64,000 bases of DNA from Nocardioides sp. S-1144 (GTDB taxonomy: Bacteria; Actinomycetota; Actinomycetes; Propionibacteriales; Nocardioidaceae), in contig NZ_CP040695.2 in assembly GCF_005954645.2 (NCBI RefSeq), forward strand, positions 2,294,001-2,358,000. The letters are read 5' to 3'. The position numbers and the translations under genes are program-made. The notes beneath the pieces are model-generated. The model saw nothing but the letters and a program-made list of their open reading frames with translations. It was not told the origin of the DNA and made no database searches. Positions 1-11,554 of the stretch are shown here, piece after piece. Within the stretch, counting starts at the first letter, position 1. Each line of letters begins with the position of its first letter.

Positions 1-576
1 CGCCGGCCAGGCCGAGGCCGAGGATGAAGACCCGCTCCATCGGCCCGAGCAGGCGCCCGCCCTTGAGCGCCGGCGCCGCGCCCGCGGTGGACCGCAACGG
101 GTGGGTGGTGCCGGTGGCGCCGAGCACCAGGCGGACCACGACGTTGCCGGTGGACAGCTGGACGAGCAGGCCGCCGGCGACCAGCACCGCACGCCCCGGG
201 TCGCCGGCGAGGCCGGACAGCACCGGCAGGCCGGAGGCCTCGAGCCAGTCGGCCAGGACTCCGCCCGCCGGCACCGGGGCGGCCGAGGCGAGCACGGCGG
301 CGACCACCGCCACGGCGAGCACGAGCAGCGGGCGGCCGTAGCGCCGCGCACCGAACCCGTGCGTGACGCTCTCGCCCCAGGCCACCGCCGCGACGGCGAC
401 CGCCAGCAGCCCGGCCGCTCCCCCGGCGCCGGCCGGGCCCAGCGACCCGGCCCCGGCGAGCAGGCCGAGGACGACGACCGTCGCGGCCGCGGCCGCCTCG
501 GCCGTCCGCGGACGCCGGGTCCAGGAGTAGACGAGGTCGGTGACGCCGATCCCGACCAGCAGCAGTCCGAGCCACG

Positions 577-580
<4 letters not shown>
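1..580 (-). CDS. Polytopic membrane protein, partner of SatD-family gene (3' end cut by window)
   Basis: Starts at a GTG whose last bases overlap the stop of the SatD-family gene (GTGA), so the two are translationally coupled. About 193 residues are visible before the window edge. The protein is strongly hydrophobic, with about five Ala/Val/Leu-rich membrane segments separated by short Arg-containing loops; a GGRLLGPMERVFILGL stretch lies near the edge. Pairing of a SatD-like protein with a membrane protein is common in bacteria, and the partner is often a DUF3307-type protein, but I cannot assign this one to that family with certainty. Function unknown; it is probably an integral membrane component controlled with satD. 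Confidence 0.7.
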
Positions 581-3368
<2,788 letters not shown>

Positions 3369-3374
<6 letters not shown>

Positions 3375-4448
3375 TGCGTGGGACGGGGTGCAGCCGCACT
3401 CGAGGGCGATCTCGGCGAAGTGCGGGGCGAGGGAGGTGCCGCGCATGATGCCGGAGCCCGGGGTGCCGTGGCCGTAGGTCTCCCCCAGGGCGTCGACGGC
3501 GAGGATCACCGCGGCGGCGGTGTACGTCGTGTGCTCGACCGGCCAGTAGACGTCGGGGTTCTCGCCCTCGTAGACCCAGCCGGTCCAGTAGCCACCGGCG
3601 TCGCCGCGCAGGTGTTGCATGTCGGCGAGCAGCCCGAGCGCGCGGCGGTGGTCGCCGACGGCGTCGAGGGCCATCACCAGCTCGCAGGTCTCGGCCCCGG
3701 TGACCCAGGGGTTGGTGTCGACGCAGCGGATCCCGAGACCGGGCACCACGAAGTCGTCCCAGCGGGGCGCGAGCAGCTCCAGGGCAGCCGGGCCGCGGAC
3801 GGCGCCGCCGAGCACCGGGTAGTACCAGTCCATCGAGTAGGTGGACTTGTCCTCGAACCGGTCGCGGTGGCGGCGGACGGCGTGCCCGAGCCGGCCCCCG
3901 GCCAGCTCCCACCCCGGCTGGGGGTCGTCGAGGAGGTCGGCGAGCGCGACGCCGGCGCGCAGCGACTGGTAGATCGACGACGACCCGGCGAGCAGGGCGA
4001 ACGACTCCGACGGCGTCCACCCGATCCCGCCGAACGGCAGCTGCTGGGACACGACCCAGTCGAGGCCGGCGCGCACCGACGGCCACAGCCGCCGGACGAA
4101 GTCGACGTCGTGGCGCACCAGCCAGTGGTGCCAGACCCCGACCGCGAGGTAGGCGCTCATGTTGACCTCGCCGCGGTCGTCGTCGACCTGGCCGCCGACG
4201 ATCTTCATCGGCCACGAGCCGTCGGGACGCTGCATGGTCGGCACCCAGTCGTAGGCGCGCTCGGCGGCCTCGACCTCGCCGCCGACGAGCAGGGCCATCG
4301 CGGCCTCGACGTGGTTCCAGATGTCGACGTGCTCGCCGGTCGTCCACGGCACGGCGCCGCTGGGCTCCTGCATCGAGGCGATCGACGCGGCCGTCTCGGC
4401 GACCTGGCGCGGGCTCAGCACGTCGGGGACGTGCGGCAGCTGGCCCAC
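3369..4448 (-). CDS. Prenyltransferase/squalene-cyclase-like alpha/alpha-toroid protein
   Basis: 359 residues. Repeated helical units with QxPxGSWP-like sequences (MQEPSGAVPWTT, MQRPDGSWPMKI, GGYWTGWVYEGENPDVYWP) resemble the toroid fold of prenyltransferases, squalene cyclases and some glycosidases. The cyclase DxDD motif is not evident, so enzymatic identity is open. Starts with GTG one base after the methyltransferase stop, and is third in a run glycosyltransferase-methyltransferase-toroid, which implies a joint pathway, perhaps modification of a polyprenyl or glycolipid. The stop codon lies in the palindromic repeat. It could alternatively be a glycan-binding or glycoside-hydrolase-like protein with the same fold. 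Confidence 0.7.
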
Positions 4449-4449
4449 C

Positions 4450-5205
4450 TCAGGCCCGGGGCGCGGCGGGCTTGCGGAAGTACAGCACCATGCTCTTGCC
4501 GATGAGCGGGTCGAGCACCTTGCCGGCGTACTGCAGGGCCTTGGGCTGCTTCATGATCTCCCAGACCAGGAGCTTGTGGTAGGCCCGGGCGGCGGGGTGG
4601 TCGTCGTTGGTGACGCCGACCGCGCACTTGATCCACCAGTACGGCGTGTGCAGCCCGTGGGCGTACTCCTTGCCCTCAAAGAGCATCGCGTCGCCGGGGT
4701 TGCCGTCGTTGGACCGGCCGCCCTTGGTGACCTTGTCGACCAGCTCGTGGTCGGTGTAGATCCGGATGTGGCCGCCCTCGGCGTTGTGGTACTCCTCGGA
4801 CAGCTTCCAGTTGACGACCTCGGGCAGCCACCGCGGCACGGTGACCGCCAGGGTGCCGCCGGGCCGCAGCACCCGCACGAGCTCGCGGACCGCCTGGGTG
4901 TCGTCGGGGATGTGCTCGAGCACCTCGGAGGCAACGACCCGGTCGAACTCGTCGTCGGCGAAGGGCAGCTCGAGCGCGTCGCCCTGCTTGATGTCGGCCT
5001 GGGCGCCCTCGGGCACCTCACCGGCCTCCTTCATCGCCCCGAAGAGGTCGAGGACGCCGGCCAGCTCGTCGGCGTCCATGTCGAAGGCGACCACGTCGGC
5101 ACCGCGGCGGTACATCTCGAAGGCGTGCCGGCCGGCGCCGCACCCCATGTCGAGGACGCGGTCACCGGCGGTGAGGCCGAGGCGGTCGAAGTCAACGGTC
5201 AGCAC
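4450..5205 (-). CDS. Class I SAM-dependent methyltransferase (UbiE/Methyltransf_11 type)
   Basis: 251 residues. Motif I VLDMGCGAGRHAFEM (about residues 17-31), acidic motif VVAFDMD, motif VVASEVLEHIPDD (about 94) and RVLRPGGTLAVTVPR are canonical for Methyltransf_11 enzymes that act on small molecules or lipids. GTG at 5205 is chosen: it has AGGAG about ten bases upstream and overlaps the glycosyltransferase end by 14 bases. A longer frame upstream is antisense-like low-complexity sequence. The next gene begins one base after its stop. Likely methylates the product of, or substrate for, the adjacent GT4 enzyme; the actual substrate is unknown. Confidence 0.85.
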   Translation of the reverse strand: MLTVDFDRLGLTAGDRVLDMGCGAGRHAFEMYRRGADVVAFDMDADELAGVLDLFGAMKEAGEVPEGAQADIKQGDALELPFADDEFDRVVASEVLEHIPDDTQAVRELVRVLRPGGTLAVTVPRWLPEVVNWKLSEEYHNAEGGHIRIYTDHELVDKVTKGGRSNDGNPGDAMLFEGKEYAHGLHTPYWWIKCAVGVTNDDHPAARAYHKLLVWEIMKQPKALQYAGKVLDPLIGKSMVLYFRKPAAPRA

Positions 5206-6457
5206 GGGTGGGGCGCTCCTTCTGGTCGTCGTGGAAGTCGGCGATCGCGTCCTCGTAGGCCTGCGCGACCTTGACGGCGACGGCGCGCCAGCTGAACAGC
5301 TCCTCGACGCGACGCCGTCCGGCCGCGCCCATCCGGGCCCGGCGCTCGGGGTCGTCGAGCAGCGCGGCGACGGCCTGCTTGAGCTCCTCGACGTCGCCGG
5401 GCGTGACCAGGTCGGCGCAGTCGCCGTCGGCACCGACGACCTCGGGGATCGCGCCGGCCCGGGAGACCACGAGCGGGGTGGCGCAGGCCATCAGCTCGGC
5501 GGTGGGCAGCGAGAAGCCCTCGTAGAGCGAGGGCACGCACGCCAGCTCGGCGGAGCCCATCAGCTCGACCAGCTCGGCGTCGCTGACGCCGTGGACGAAC
5601 CGGACCCGGTCACCGATCCCGAGCCGCTCGATCAGCTTCTCGGTGCGGCCGCCGGGCGCCGGCCTGGAGACGAGCACCAGCTCGACGTCGCGCTCGGTGC
5701 GCAGCTTGGCGAAGGCCTCGAGCAGCGTCGAGATGCCCTTCATCGGGGCGTCGGCGCTGGCCATCGCCATGATCCGGCCGGGCACGCGGGGCCGGGTCGG
5801 CGGGACGAACATGTCGTCGACGCCGAGCAGGATCACCCGCATCCGGGCCGGGTCGACGCCGAAGTCCTGGGCGATGTCGCGCTTGGAGGCCTCGGACGGC
5901 GTGATCACCAGCCGCGCCCGGCGCGCGACCCTGCCCTGCATCCGCAGGAAGCCGTACCAGCGCCGCAGGGTGAGCTTGCGCCACGGCGTGCGGGCCTGGT
6001 CCAGGTCGATGCGTCGGTCGAAGGTGATCGGGTGGTGGATCGTGGTGACCAGCGGCAGCCCGTAGCCCTCGATGTCGAGCATCCCGGTGCCGAGCACCTG
6101 GTTGTCGTGGGCGACGTCGAAGTCACCGGCCCGCTCGGCGAGGATCCGGCTGATCCGGCGGCTGAACGTGCGCGGCTCGGGGAACCCGCCGACGCACATC
6201 GTGGCGAACTCCTCGACGTCGACCAGGTCGCGGAACTCCTCGCGGCGCGGCACCCGGAACGGGTCGGGCTCGCGGTACAGGTCGAGGCTCGGCACCTTCG
6301 TCAGCTCGACGCCGGCGTCGAGCTCCGGGTAGGGCTGACCCGAGAGCACCTCGACCTCGTGGCCGAGCGCGACCAGCTCGCGGCTGAGGTGGCGCAGGTA
6401 GACGCCCTGTCCCCCGCAGTGGGGCTTGCTGCGGTACGACAGCATGGCGATGCGCAT
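5192..6457 (-). CDS. Glycosyltransferase family 4 (GT-B, retaining)
   Basis: 421 residues. N-terminal Rossmann domain opens with MRIAMLSYRSKPHCGGQGVY (Gly-rich loop of GT4). The C-terminal nucleotide-sugar domain carries PSLYEGFSLPTAELMACATP, the E-x7-E motif near residues 312-322, followed by GAIPEV. Start chosen at ATG 6457, where GT4 homology begins; an ATG 69 bases upstream sits directly on a CATAAT -10 box and would be too close to be translated normally. First gene of an operon with a methyltransferase and a toroid protein. The acceptor is not deducible; a lipid carrier or cell-envelope glycolipid is plausible. Confidence 0.85.
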   Translation of the reverse strand: MRIAMLSYRSKPHCGGQGVYLRHLSRELVALGHEVEVLSGQPYPELDAGVELTKVPSLDLYREPDPFRVPRREEFRDLVDVEEFATMCVGGFPEPRTFSRRISRILAERAGDFDVAHDNQVLGTGMLDIEGYGLPLVTTIHHPITFDRRIDLDQARTPWRKLTLRRWYGFLRMQGRVARRARLVITPSEASKRDIAQDFGVDPARMRVILLGVDDMFVPPTRPRVPGRIMAMASADAPMKGISTLLEAFAKLRTERDVELVLVSRPAPGGRTEKLIERLGIGDRVRFVHGVSDAELVELMGSAELACVPSLYEGFSLPTAELMACATPLVVSRAGAIPEVVGADGDCADLVTPGDVEELKQAVAALLDDPERRARMGAAGRRRVEELFSWRAVAVKVAQAYEDAIADFHDDQKERPTRADR

Positions 6458-6584
6458 GGGCGGCTCGACTCTCGGTGCCGGGGCGACGACACTCGGCCGC
6501 GCGTACAGGGGTGCTTCCGGTCCCATTATGGGTTACCGGGGAGTCACCGGCACCAGCACCCGGCACCACGGCGGCCGGTCGGCG

Positions 6585-7601
6585 TCAGGGCGCCTCGGAG
6601 GAGTGGCCCGGGAAGACGTGCGCGCTGGGGTCGATGGCGACGGTGGCGTTGTTGACGGCCGTGGCGGCCTCGCCGAACCCCACCGCGATCAGGCGCACCT
6701 TGCCGTCGTACTCGGTGATGTCGCCGGCGGCGAAGACCCGCGGCAGGCTGGTGCGCATCGCGGCGTCGACCACGACGTGCCGCTTCGACACCTCGATCCC
6801 CCAGCCCTGGATCGGCCCGAGGTCGGCGACGAAGCCGAGGGCGGCCACGACGGCCTGGCACGGCCGCGTCGTCGTCACCCCGTCGACGACGAGGTCGACC
6901 TCCTCGACCGTGGTCCGGCCGCGCAGGGCGGCGACCTCGGCCCGGGTGACGATCTCCACGCCCGAGGCACGCACCTGCTCGACGGTGCGCGCGTGGGCGC
7001 GGAAGGCGTCGCGGCGGTGGACCAGCGTCACCGAGCCCGCGATCGGCTCGAGGTGCAGGGCCCAGTCGAAGGCGCTGTCGCCGCCGCCGACGATGACGAC
7101 GTCCTTGCCGGCGTAGGGCGCGAAGCTCGGCACGAAGAACTCGAGACCGCGCCCGACCCACCCGGCGCCGGCCGGCAGCGCGCGGGGCGAGAACTTGCCG
7201 ATGCCGGCGGTGATGAGCAGCGCCCCGGCCCGCACCTCGGTGCCGTCGTCGAGGCCGACGGTGACGCCGGCGTCGTCGCCGGTGCGCTGCGCGAAGGTGG
7301 TGGCGGTGCGCTCGAGCAGGTACTCCGGCTTGGCGGTGTTGGCCTGCGCGACCAGCCCCTCGACGAGGTCGCGGCCCTTGACGCTGGGGAAGCCGGCGAC
7401 GTCGAGGATCTGCTTCTCCGGGTACATCGCGGTCACCTGGCCGCCCAGCTCGGGCAGCGAGTCGACGACGGCGACCCGGTGCCCACGAAACCCGGCGTAG
7501 TAAGCGGCGAACAGCCCGGTGGGCCCGGCCCCGATGATGAGCAGGTCGACGTCGACGGTGGTCACCTCCGGATCCTCCCCCTCGCGGGGTCCGGCGTCCA
7601 T
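6585..7601 (-). CDS. Ferredoxin--NADP(+) reductase, thioredoxin-reductase type
   Basis: 338 residues. FAD-binding LLIIGAGPTGLFAAYYAG near the N-terminus, GGQVTAMYPEKQILDVAGFP, NADP-binding VVIVGGGDSAFDWAL (about 165) and the final FAD motif VFAAGDITEY (about 290). It lacks the CxxC redox pair of thioredoxin reductase, which with the YPEK/DVAGFP signature marks the YumC-type ferredoxin/flavodoxin-NADP reductase. It would transfer electrons between NADPH and ferredoxin in the cytoplasm. ATG 7601 is preceded by GGGAG and by TAGGGA; a GTG 36 bases downstream is an alternative. Divergent from the DUF1707 gene across 69 bp. Confidence 0.85.
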   Translation of the reverse strand: MDAGPREGEDPEVTTVDVDLLIIGAGPTGLFAAYYAGFRGHRVAVVDSLPELGGQVTAMYPEKQILDVAGFPSVKGRDLVEGLVAQANTAKPEYLLERTATTFAQRTGDDAGVTVGLDDGTEVRAGALLITAGIGKFSPRALPAGAGWVGRGLEFFVPSFAPYAGKDVVIVGGGDSAFDWALHLEPIAGSVTLVHRRDAFRAHARTVEQVRASGVEIVTRAEVAALRGRTTVEEVDLVVDGVTTTRPCQAVVAALGFVADLGPIQGWGIEVSKRHVVVDAAMRTSLPRVFAAGDITEYDGKVRLIAVGFGEAATAVNNATVAIDPSAHVFPGHSSEAP

Positions 7602-7670
7602 GGCCCGCTCCCTAGGATGTCGGCAGCCAGCACCCGGTGGCACCGGGACCGACGGAGGGAGGAGCAGAGC

Positions 7671-8219
7671 GTGGTCGACCTGTGGTCGTCGTTCCCCCTC
7701 GACCCGCGCGAGAGGGCCCACGCCGCCCTGCGCGCCTCCGACGAGGACCGGGAGCTGATCCGCGCCGAGCTGAGCAGCGCGTTCGGCGCCGGCAAGCTCG
7801 ACGCCGACGAGCTCGAGGAGCGCCTGGACGCCGTCGGCTCGGCGCGCACGCTCGGCGACCTGCCGCCGATCGTCTCCGACCTGGTGCCGTTGAAGCCGCC
7901 GCCCGCCCGCCCCACGAAGTCCCTCGTGGGCGTCCCCCACGACGAGCTGCAGCGGCGCGCGGTCGCCGAGTGGCAGGACCGGCGCCGCAACGCGGTCTCG
8001 GCGTTCGTCGGCTCCGCCGTCATCTGCTGGGCGATCTGGCTGGCGATCTACCTCGGCACCGACGGCGGCGCGTTCCCGTGGCCGCTGATCGTCAACGCCG
8101 TCACGCTGCTCAACCTGGTCCGCACCTCGACGTCGCGCGAGGTGATGGTCCGCGACGAGCTCGCCCGCCTGGAGAAGAAGCAGGCGCGCCAGCAGCGCTG
8201 GCCCAAGGGCCTGGCGTGA
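7671..8219 (+). CDS. DUF1707 and 2TM domain membrane protein
   Basis: 182 residues. The N-terminal ~55 residues (RASDEDRELIRAELSSAFGAGKLDADELEERLD) are a DUF1707 domain, an actinobacterial SHOCT-like helical module. The C-terminal half has two hydrophobic segments (about 113-135 and 140-155), then a basic Lys/Arg tail, matching the 2TM domain. The GTG start is supported by a strong GGAGGGAGGAG Shine-Dalgarno, making this one of the clearly leadered genes here. The stop overlaps the ATG of the channel-like gene by one base, so they are coexpressed. Molecular role unknown. Confidence 0.8.
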   Translation: MVDLWSSFPLDPRERAHAALRASDEDRELIRAELSSAFGAGKLDADELEERLDAVGSARTLGDLPPIVSDLVPLKPPPARPTKSLVGVPHDELQRRAVAEWQDRRRNAVSAFVGSAVICWAIWLAIYLGTDGGAFPWPLIVNAVTLLNLVRTSTSREVMVRDELARLEKKQARQQRWPKGLA

Positions 8220-8875
8220 TGCTCCGCTCGCTGCGCGCCGTCCAGAGCCACCCCTCGGCGCTGCTGCTGGGCCTGCAGCTGCTCGTGATCCTGGCCTACC
8301 CGTTCCTCGACGCCTCGACCTCCGGGCGGGCGGTGCTCGGTGCGGTCCAGGTCTCCGTCGTGCTCGCCGCCACCTGGGCGGTGCGGCGCACCCCGACCCT
8401 GTCGTGGGTCGCCGTCGTCTTCGGTGCACCGGCCGTCGTCTTCAGCGTGCTGGAGGCCTTCGCCTCGCAGACCAGCTGGGTGGTGCTGGTCTCGGCGCTC
8501 CTGCACGTGCCGTTCTACCTGTTCGTCTCCTACGCCCTGATCCGCTACCTGTTCCACGACGACAAGGTGACCCGCGACGAGCTGTTCGCGACCGGGGCGG
8601 CCTTCACCGTCGTCGCCTGGGCCTTCGCCTACGTCTACGCCGGCGCCCAGGTCGTCTGGCCCGACTCGTTCATCGCCCACGGCGGCGAGGGCCCCCGCCC
8701 GTGGTTCGAGCTGCTCTACCTGTCGTTCACCACCCTCACCTCGGTCGGGCTGTCCGACGTCGCGCCGATCGACGACCACGCCCGCTCGCTGGTGATGCTC
8801 GAGCAGGTCACCGGGGTCTTCTACGTCGCCCTCGTCGTCGCCCGTCTCGTCGGCCTCACCGCCCGCCGCGCCTGA
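8219..8875 (+). CDS. Two-TM/pore potassium-channel-family protein with variant filter
   Basis: 218 residues, with about four to five membrane helices in the first 150 residues, then a pore-helix/filter region YLSFTTLTSVGLSDVAP near residue 170 and a final helix. This fits the Ion_trans_2 (PF07885) pore architecture. The filter reads TSVGLSD rather than the K+ signature T-V-G-Y-G-D, so K+ selectivity is doubtful. Translationally coupled to the DUF1707 gene (TGATG-type overlap). Its last 20 bases overlap the end of the convergent EamA gene. A short hairpin follows. It could be a nonselective cation channel or a degenerate regulatory subunit. Confidence 0.65.
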   Translation: MLRSLRAVQSHPSALLLGLQLLVILAYPFLDASTSGRAVLGAVQVSVVLAATWAVRRTPTLSWVAVVFGAPAVVFSVLEAFASQTSWVVLVSALLHVPFYLFVSYALIRYLFHDDKVTRDELFATGAAFTVVAWAFAYVYAGAQVVWPDSFIAHGGEGPRPWFELLYLSFTTLTSVGLSDVAPIDDHARSLVMLEQVTGVFYVALVVARLVGLTARRA

Positions 8876-9821
8876 CCCGCACCTGACCCGTGCGGGGCGG
8901 ACCCGCCGGCGCCGACCGGACGCGGACGGCCCCCGCCGCGCACGCGACCACGGCGACGCCGCCGAGGACGGTAGCCGTCGTGACCTCCTCCCCGAGGAGC
9001 AGGCCGGCCCACGCGATGGTGAGGACCGGCTGGGCCAGCTGGACCTGGCTGACCGACGCCATCGGCCCGATGGCCAGGCCGCGGTACCAGGCGAGGAAGC
9101 CGAGGAACATGCTGACCACGGCGAGGTAGCCGAAGGCGGCCCACTCGGTCGGCGTGGCCTGCGGCGCCCCGGCCCGGAGGGCGACCAGCGCGAGCACCAG
9201 CATCGGGGGCGCACAGACGACCAGCGCCCAGGAGATCGTCTGCCACGCGCCCAGCTCGCGGGCCAGCAGCCCGCCCTCCGCGTACCCCACGGCCGCGGCC
9301 AGCACGGCGGCCACGAGGAGCAGGTCCGCCCGGTGCAGCCCGCCGAACCCGTCGCCCTGGAACGAGGCGAAGACCAGCGCCGCGACGGCCCCAGCCGCCG
9401 CCGCGACCCAGAACGCGCGCCGCGGCCGCTCACCGGAGCGCACCACCGTGGTCACCGCGGTGGCGGCCGGGAGCATCGCGACGACGACGGCCCCGTGGCT
9501 CGCCGGCGCGGTGGTCAGCGCGTAGGAGGTCAGGAGGGGGAACCCCACGACGACGCCGGCGCCGACGACCGCGAGCCGGGCCCACTGGCGCCCGCGCGGG
9601 AGCCGCTCGCGGGCGAGCCCGAGACACAGGACCGCGAGGCCGGCGGCGACCACGGCCCGTGCCGAGCCGACGAGCAGCGGCGACAGCCCCCCGAGCGCGA
9701 CCCGGGTCATCGGCACCGTGAAGGAGAAGGCCACCACCCCCAGCAGCCCCCACCGGAGCCCGGCACCGGGACCTGGTAGCACCGGGCGGAGCGGACGAGT
9801 AGCGCTATCGTGGTGCGTCAT
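8856..9821 (-). CDS. EamA/DMT-superfamily transporter
   Basis: 321 residues with ten predicted hydrophobic segments arranged as two EamA repeats; typical signatures include GLRWGLLGVVAFSFTVPMTRVAL, PASHGAVVVAMLPAATAV and VSQVQLAQPVLTIAWAGLLLGEEV. DMT members export amino acids or metabolites across the inner membrane. The start ATG at 9821 shares two bases with the ATG of the divergent MocR gene. Adjacent MocR-type regulators commonly control such exporters, so an amino-acid or vitamin B6-related substrate is an inference. The C-terminal Arg-rich tail overlaps the channel gene by 20 bp. Confidence 0.85.
   Translation of the reverse strand: MTHHDSATRPLRPVLPGPGAGLRWGLLGVVAFSFTVPMTRVALGGLSPLLVGSARAVVAAGLAVLCLGLARERLPRGRQWARLAVVGAGVVVGFPLLTSYALTTAPASHGAVVVAMLPAATAVTTVVRSGERPRRAFWVAAAAGAVAALVFASFQGDGFGGLHRADLLLVAAVLAAAVGYAEGGLLARELGAWQTISWALVVCAPPMLVLALVALRAGAPQATPTEWAAFGYLAVVSMFLGFLAWYRGLAIGPMASVSQVQLAQPVLTIAWAGLLLGEEVTTATVLGGVAVVACAAGAVRVRSAPAGPPRTGQVRVRRGGR
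8876..8896. terminator. Hairpin at convergent channel/EamA gene ends
   Basis: CCCGCAC (8876-8882) pairs with GTGCGGG (8890-8896) around the loop CTGACCC. It begins right after the channel gene stop and lies inside the 3' coding end of the opposing gene, so it can serve both. No U-tract follows, as is usual in high-GC actinobacteria. The CTGACCCG element present twice here also edges the 43-bp palindromes elsewhere in the window. Confidence 0.5.
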
Positions 9822-9834
9822 GAACGACGATAGC
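9804..9834. promoter_or_regulatory. Shared divergent promoter/operator with overlapping start codons
   Basis: Perfect inverted repeat GCTATCGT (9804-9811) / ACGATAGC (9827-9834), centre 9819. Each arm holds a TATCGT -10 box: the left for the rightward MocR gene (ATG at 9820), the right for the leftward EamA gene (ATG at 9821). Each -10 box therefore lies inside the other gene's coding sequence, and both messages are predicted leaderless. The arms are a natural dimer site for the MocR protein. Confidence 0.65.
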
Positions 9835-11241
9835 AGCGGCCGGATCGCGGCCAGCCTCCGCGCCTGGCTCGCGACGGCGCCCGCGGGGGCCCGCCTGCCG
9901 TCGACCCGGTCGATCGCCGCCGAGCACCGGGCGAGCCCGGTCACGGTGCAGCGGGCGCTGCGCTCGCTCACCACCCTGGGGCTGGTCGAGACCCGGCCCG
10001 GCGTCGGCACCTTCGCCCGCACCGCCCGCACCGCCCGCACCGCCCTGCCGGTCGACCACGCCTGGCAGACCAACGCCCTCCGGTCCCCGCCGACCAGCGC
10101 CCGCGGGTCGTCGACGGCGCTGCGCACCGTGCCGAACGACGTCCTCGCCCTGCACGCGGGCTACCCCGACCGCGACCTGCTGCCCGAGCGACTGGTGCGC
10201 TCGGCCCTGGCGCGCGCCGCCCGCTCGGACGCCGCGGTGACCCGCACCCCCGCGGCCGGGCTCCCGGCGCTCCAGGCCTGGTTCGCGGCCGAGCTCGCCG
10301 AGCACACGCCGTCCGGGACGACGGCACCCGCGGCGCACGAGGTCGTCGTCGTGCCGGGGAGCCAGAGCGGGCTCGGCTCGGTCTTCCGGGCCCTGGTGGC
10401 GCCCGGCCAGGCGATGCTGACCGAGTCGCCCACCTACTGGGGCGCCATCCAGGCCGCCGGCCAGGCCGGGGTGCGGCTCGTGCCGGTCCCGAGCGGGCCG
10501 GGCGGCCCGGACCCGGACGACGTCGACCGCGCGTTCGCGGAGACCGGCGCCCGGGTCTTCTACGCCCAGCCGCACTACGCCAACCCCACCGGCGCCCAGT
10601 GGAGCCCCGCCGTCGCAGCCCGGATCCTCGACGTCGTCCGGGCGCGCGGCGCGTTCCTGGTCGAGGACGACTGGGCGCACGACTTCGGGATCACCACCTC
10701 CCCGACGCCCCTGGCCGCCCAGGACGACGGCGGCCACGTGGTCTACCTCCGCTCCCTGACCAAGAGCGTCTCGCCCGCCCTGCGGGTGGCGGCGCTGGTC
10801 GTGCGCGGGCCGGCGCGGGCCCGGATCCTCACCGACCAGGCCGCCGAGACGATGTACGTCAGCGGGCTGCTCCAGGCCGCCGCGCTCGACGTCGTCACGC
10901 AGCCCGGCTGGGGCACCCACCGCCGCGGCCTGCGCGAGCGGCTCGGCGCGCGCCGCGACCTGCTCGCCGCGGCGCTGCGGGAGCACGCACCGAGCGTCGA
11001 GGTCGAGCACCTGCCGCCGGGCGGGCTGAACCTCTGGGTCCGGCTGCCCGACCACACCGACCTGGACGCCGTGGTGCTCGGCTGCGAGCGCCGGGGGCTG
11101 GTGGTGGCCCCGGGCGCCGAGTGGTTCCCGGCGGAGCCGCCGGCGCCGCACGTGCGGCTGAGCTACGCGGGACCGAACCCCGCCGCGTTCGCGGACGCCG
11201 CGACCATCCTCGAGCAGGCGGTCGTCGCGGCCCGTCCCTGA
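9820..11241 (+). CDS. MocR-type (GntR/aminotransferase) PLP-dependent regulator
   Basis: 473 residues. N-terminal GntR winged helix (about residues 8-66: GARLPSTRSIAAEHRASPVTVQRALRSL in two halves, GLVETRPGVGTF), a Thr-Ala-Arg-rich linker encoded by a 9-bp repeat, then a fold-type I aminotransferase domain. PLP-site features are present: PGSQSGL, AQPHYANPTG, DDWAHDF and Schiff-base Lys in SLTKSVSP (about 312). MocR proteins sense amino acids or PLP and regulate a neighbouring gene, here most simply the divergent EamA exporter. The start is fixed by a TATCGT box eight bases upstream and by the shared start-codon geometry. Confidence 0.88.
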   Translation: MNDDSSGRIAASLRAWLATAPAGARLPSTRSIAAEHRASPVTVQRALRSLTTLGLVETRPGVGTFARTARTARTALPVDHAWQTNALRSPPTSARGSSTALRTVPNDVLALHAGYPDRDLLPERLVRSALARAARSDAAVTRTPAAGLPALQAWFAAELAEHTPSGTTAPAAHEVVVVPGSQSGLGSVFRALVAPGQAMLTESPTYWGAIQAAGQAGVRLVPVPSGPGGPDPDDVDRAFAETGARVFYAQPHYANPTGAQWSPAVAARILDVVRARGAFLVEDDWAHDFGITTSPTPLAAQDDGGHVVYLRSLTKSVSPALRVAALVVRGPARARILTDQAAETMYVSGLLQAAALDVVTQPGWGTHRRGLRERLGARRDLLAAALREHAPSVEVEHLPPGGLNLWVRLPDHTDLDAVVLGCERRGLVVAPGAEWFPAEPPAPHVRLSYAGPNPAAFADAATILEQAVVAARP

Positions 11242-11269
11242 GCCCCGCGACGTCTCGACGCCGGCGCCG

Positions 11270-11554
11270 TCACGGGCCCTCGACCACGGTCTCCCAGCGG
11301 GCCCGCCGCTCGTCGTCGTCCTGCTCCCACCAGGGGGTGCCCCGCTCACCGAGCGCGACCTTGGCGGCCTGGACGCCGGCGCGGGAGCGGGCCTCCTCGT
11401 CGGTGCCGCGGGTGCGCCGGACGTCGCGGCGCCAGGCCATCAGCACCTTCTGGAGCTCGGCCCGCCGCTCCTTGGGGATGTCGGGGTCGGTCGCGCGCCA
11501 GCGCCGCCCGTCGATGACGACGTGGTGACCGTCCTCGGTGTGCTCCGGGCTCAC
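11270..11554 (-). CDS. Small conserved-looking protein of unknown function
   Basis: 94 residues, charged and Trp/Arg-rich (HHVVIDGRRWRATDPDIPKERR, WWEQDDDERRARWETVVEGP), no membrane segment and no recognised domain. GTG start overlaps the MFS transporter stop by four bases (GTGA), indicating translational coupling. I do not recognise a characterised homologue; the DGRRWRATDP motif and predicted helices suggest a small cytosolic protein. Its frame has normal actinobacterial third-position GC bias and no competing frame, which supports it being real. Confidence 0.65.
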   Translation of the reverse strand: MSPEHTEDGHHVVIDGRRWRATDPDIPKERRAELQKVLMAWRRDVRRTRGTDEEARSRAGVQAAKVALGERGTPWWEQDDDERRARWETVVEGP

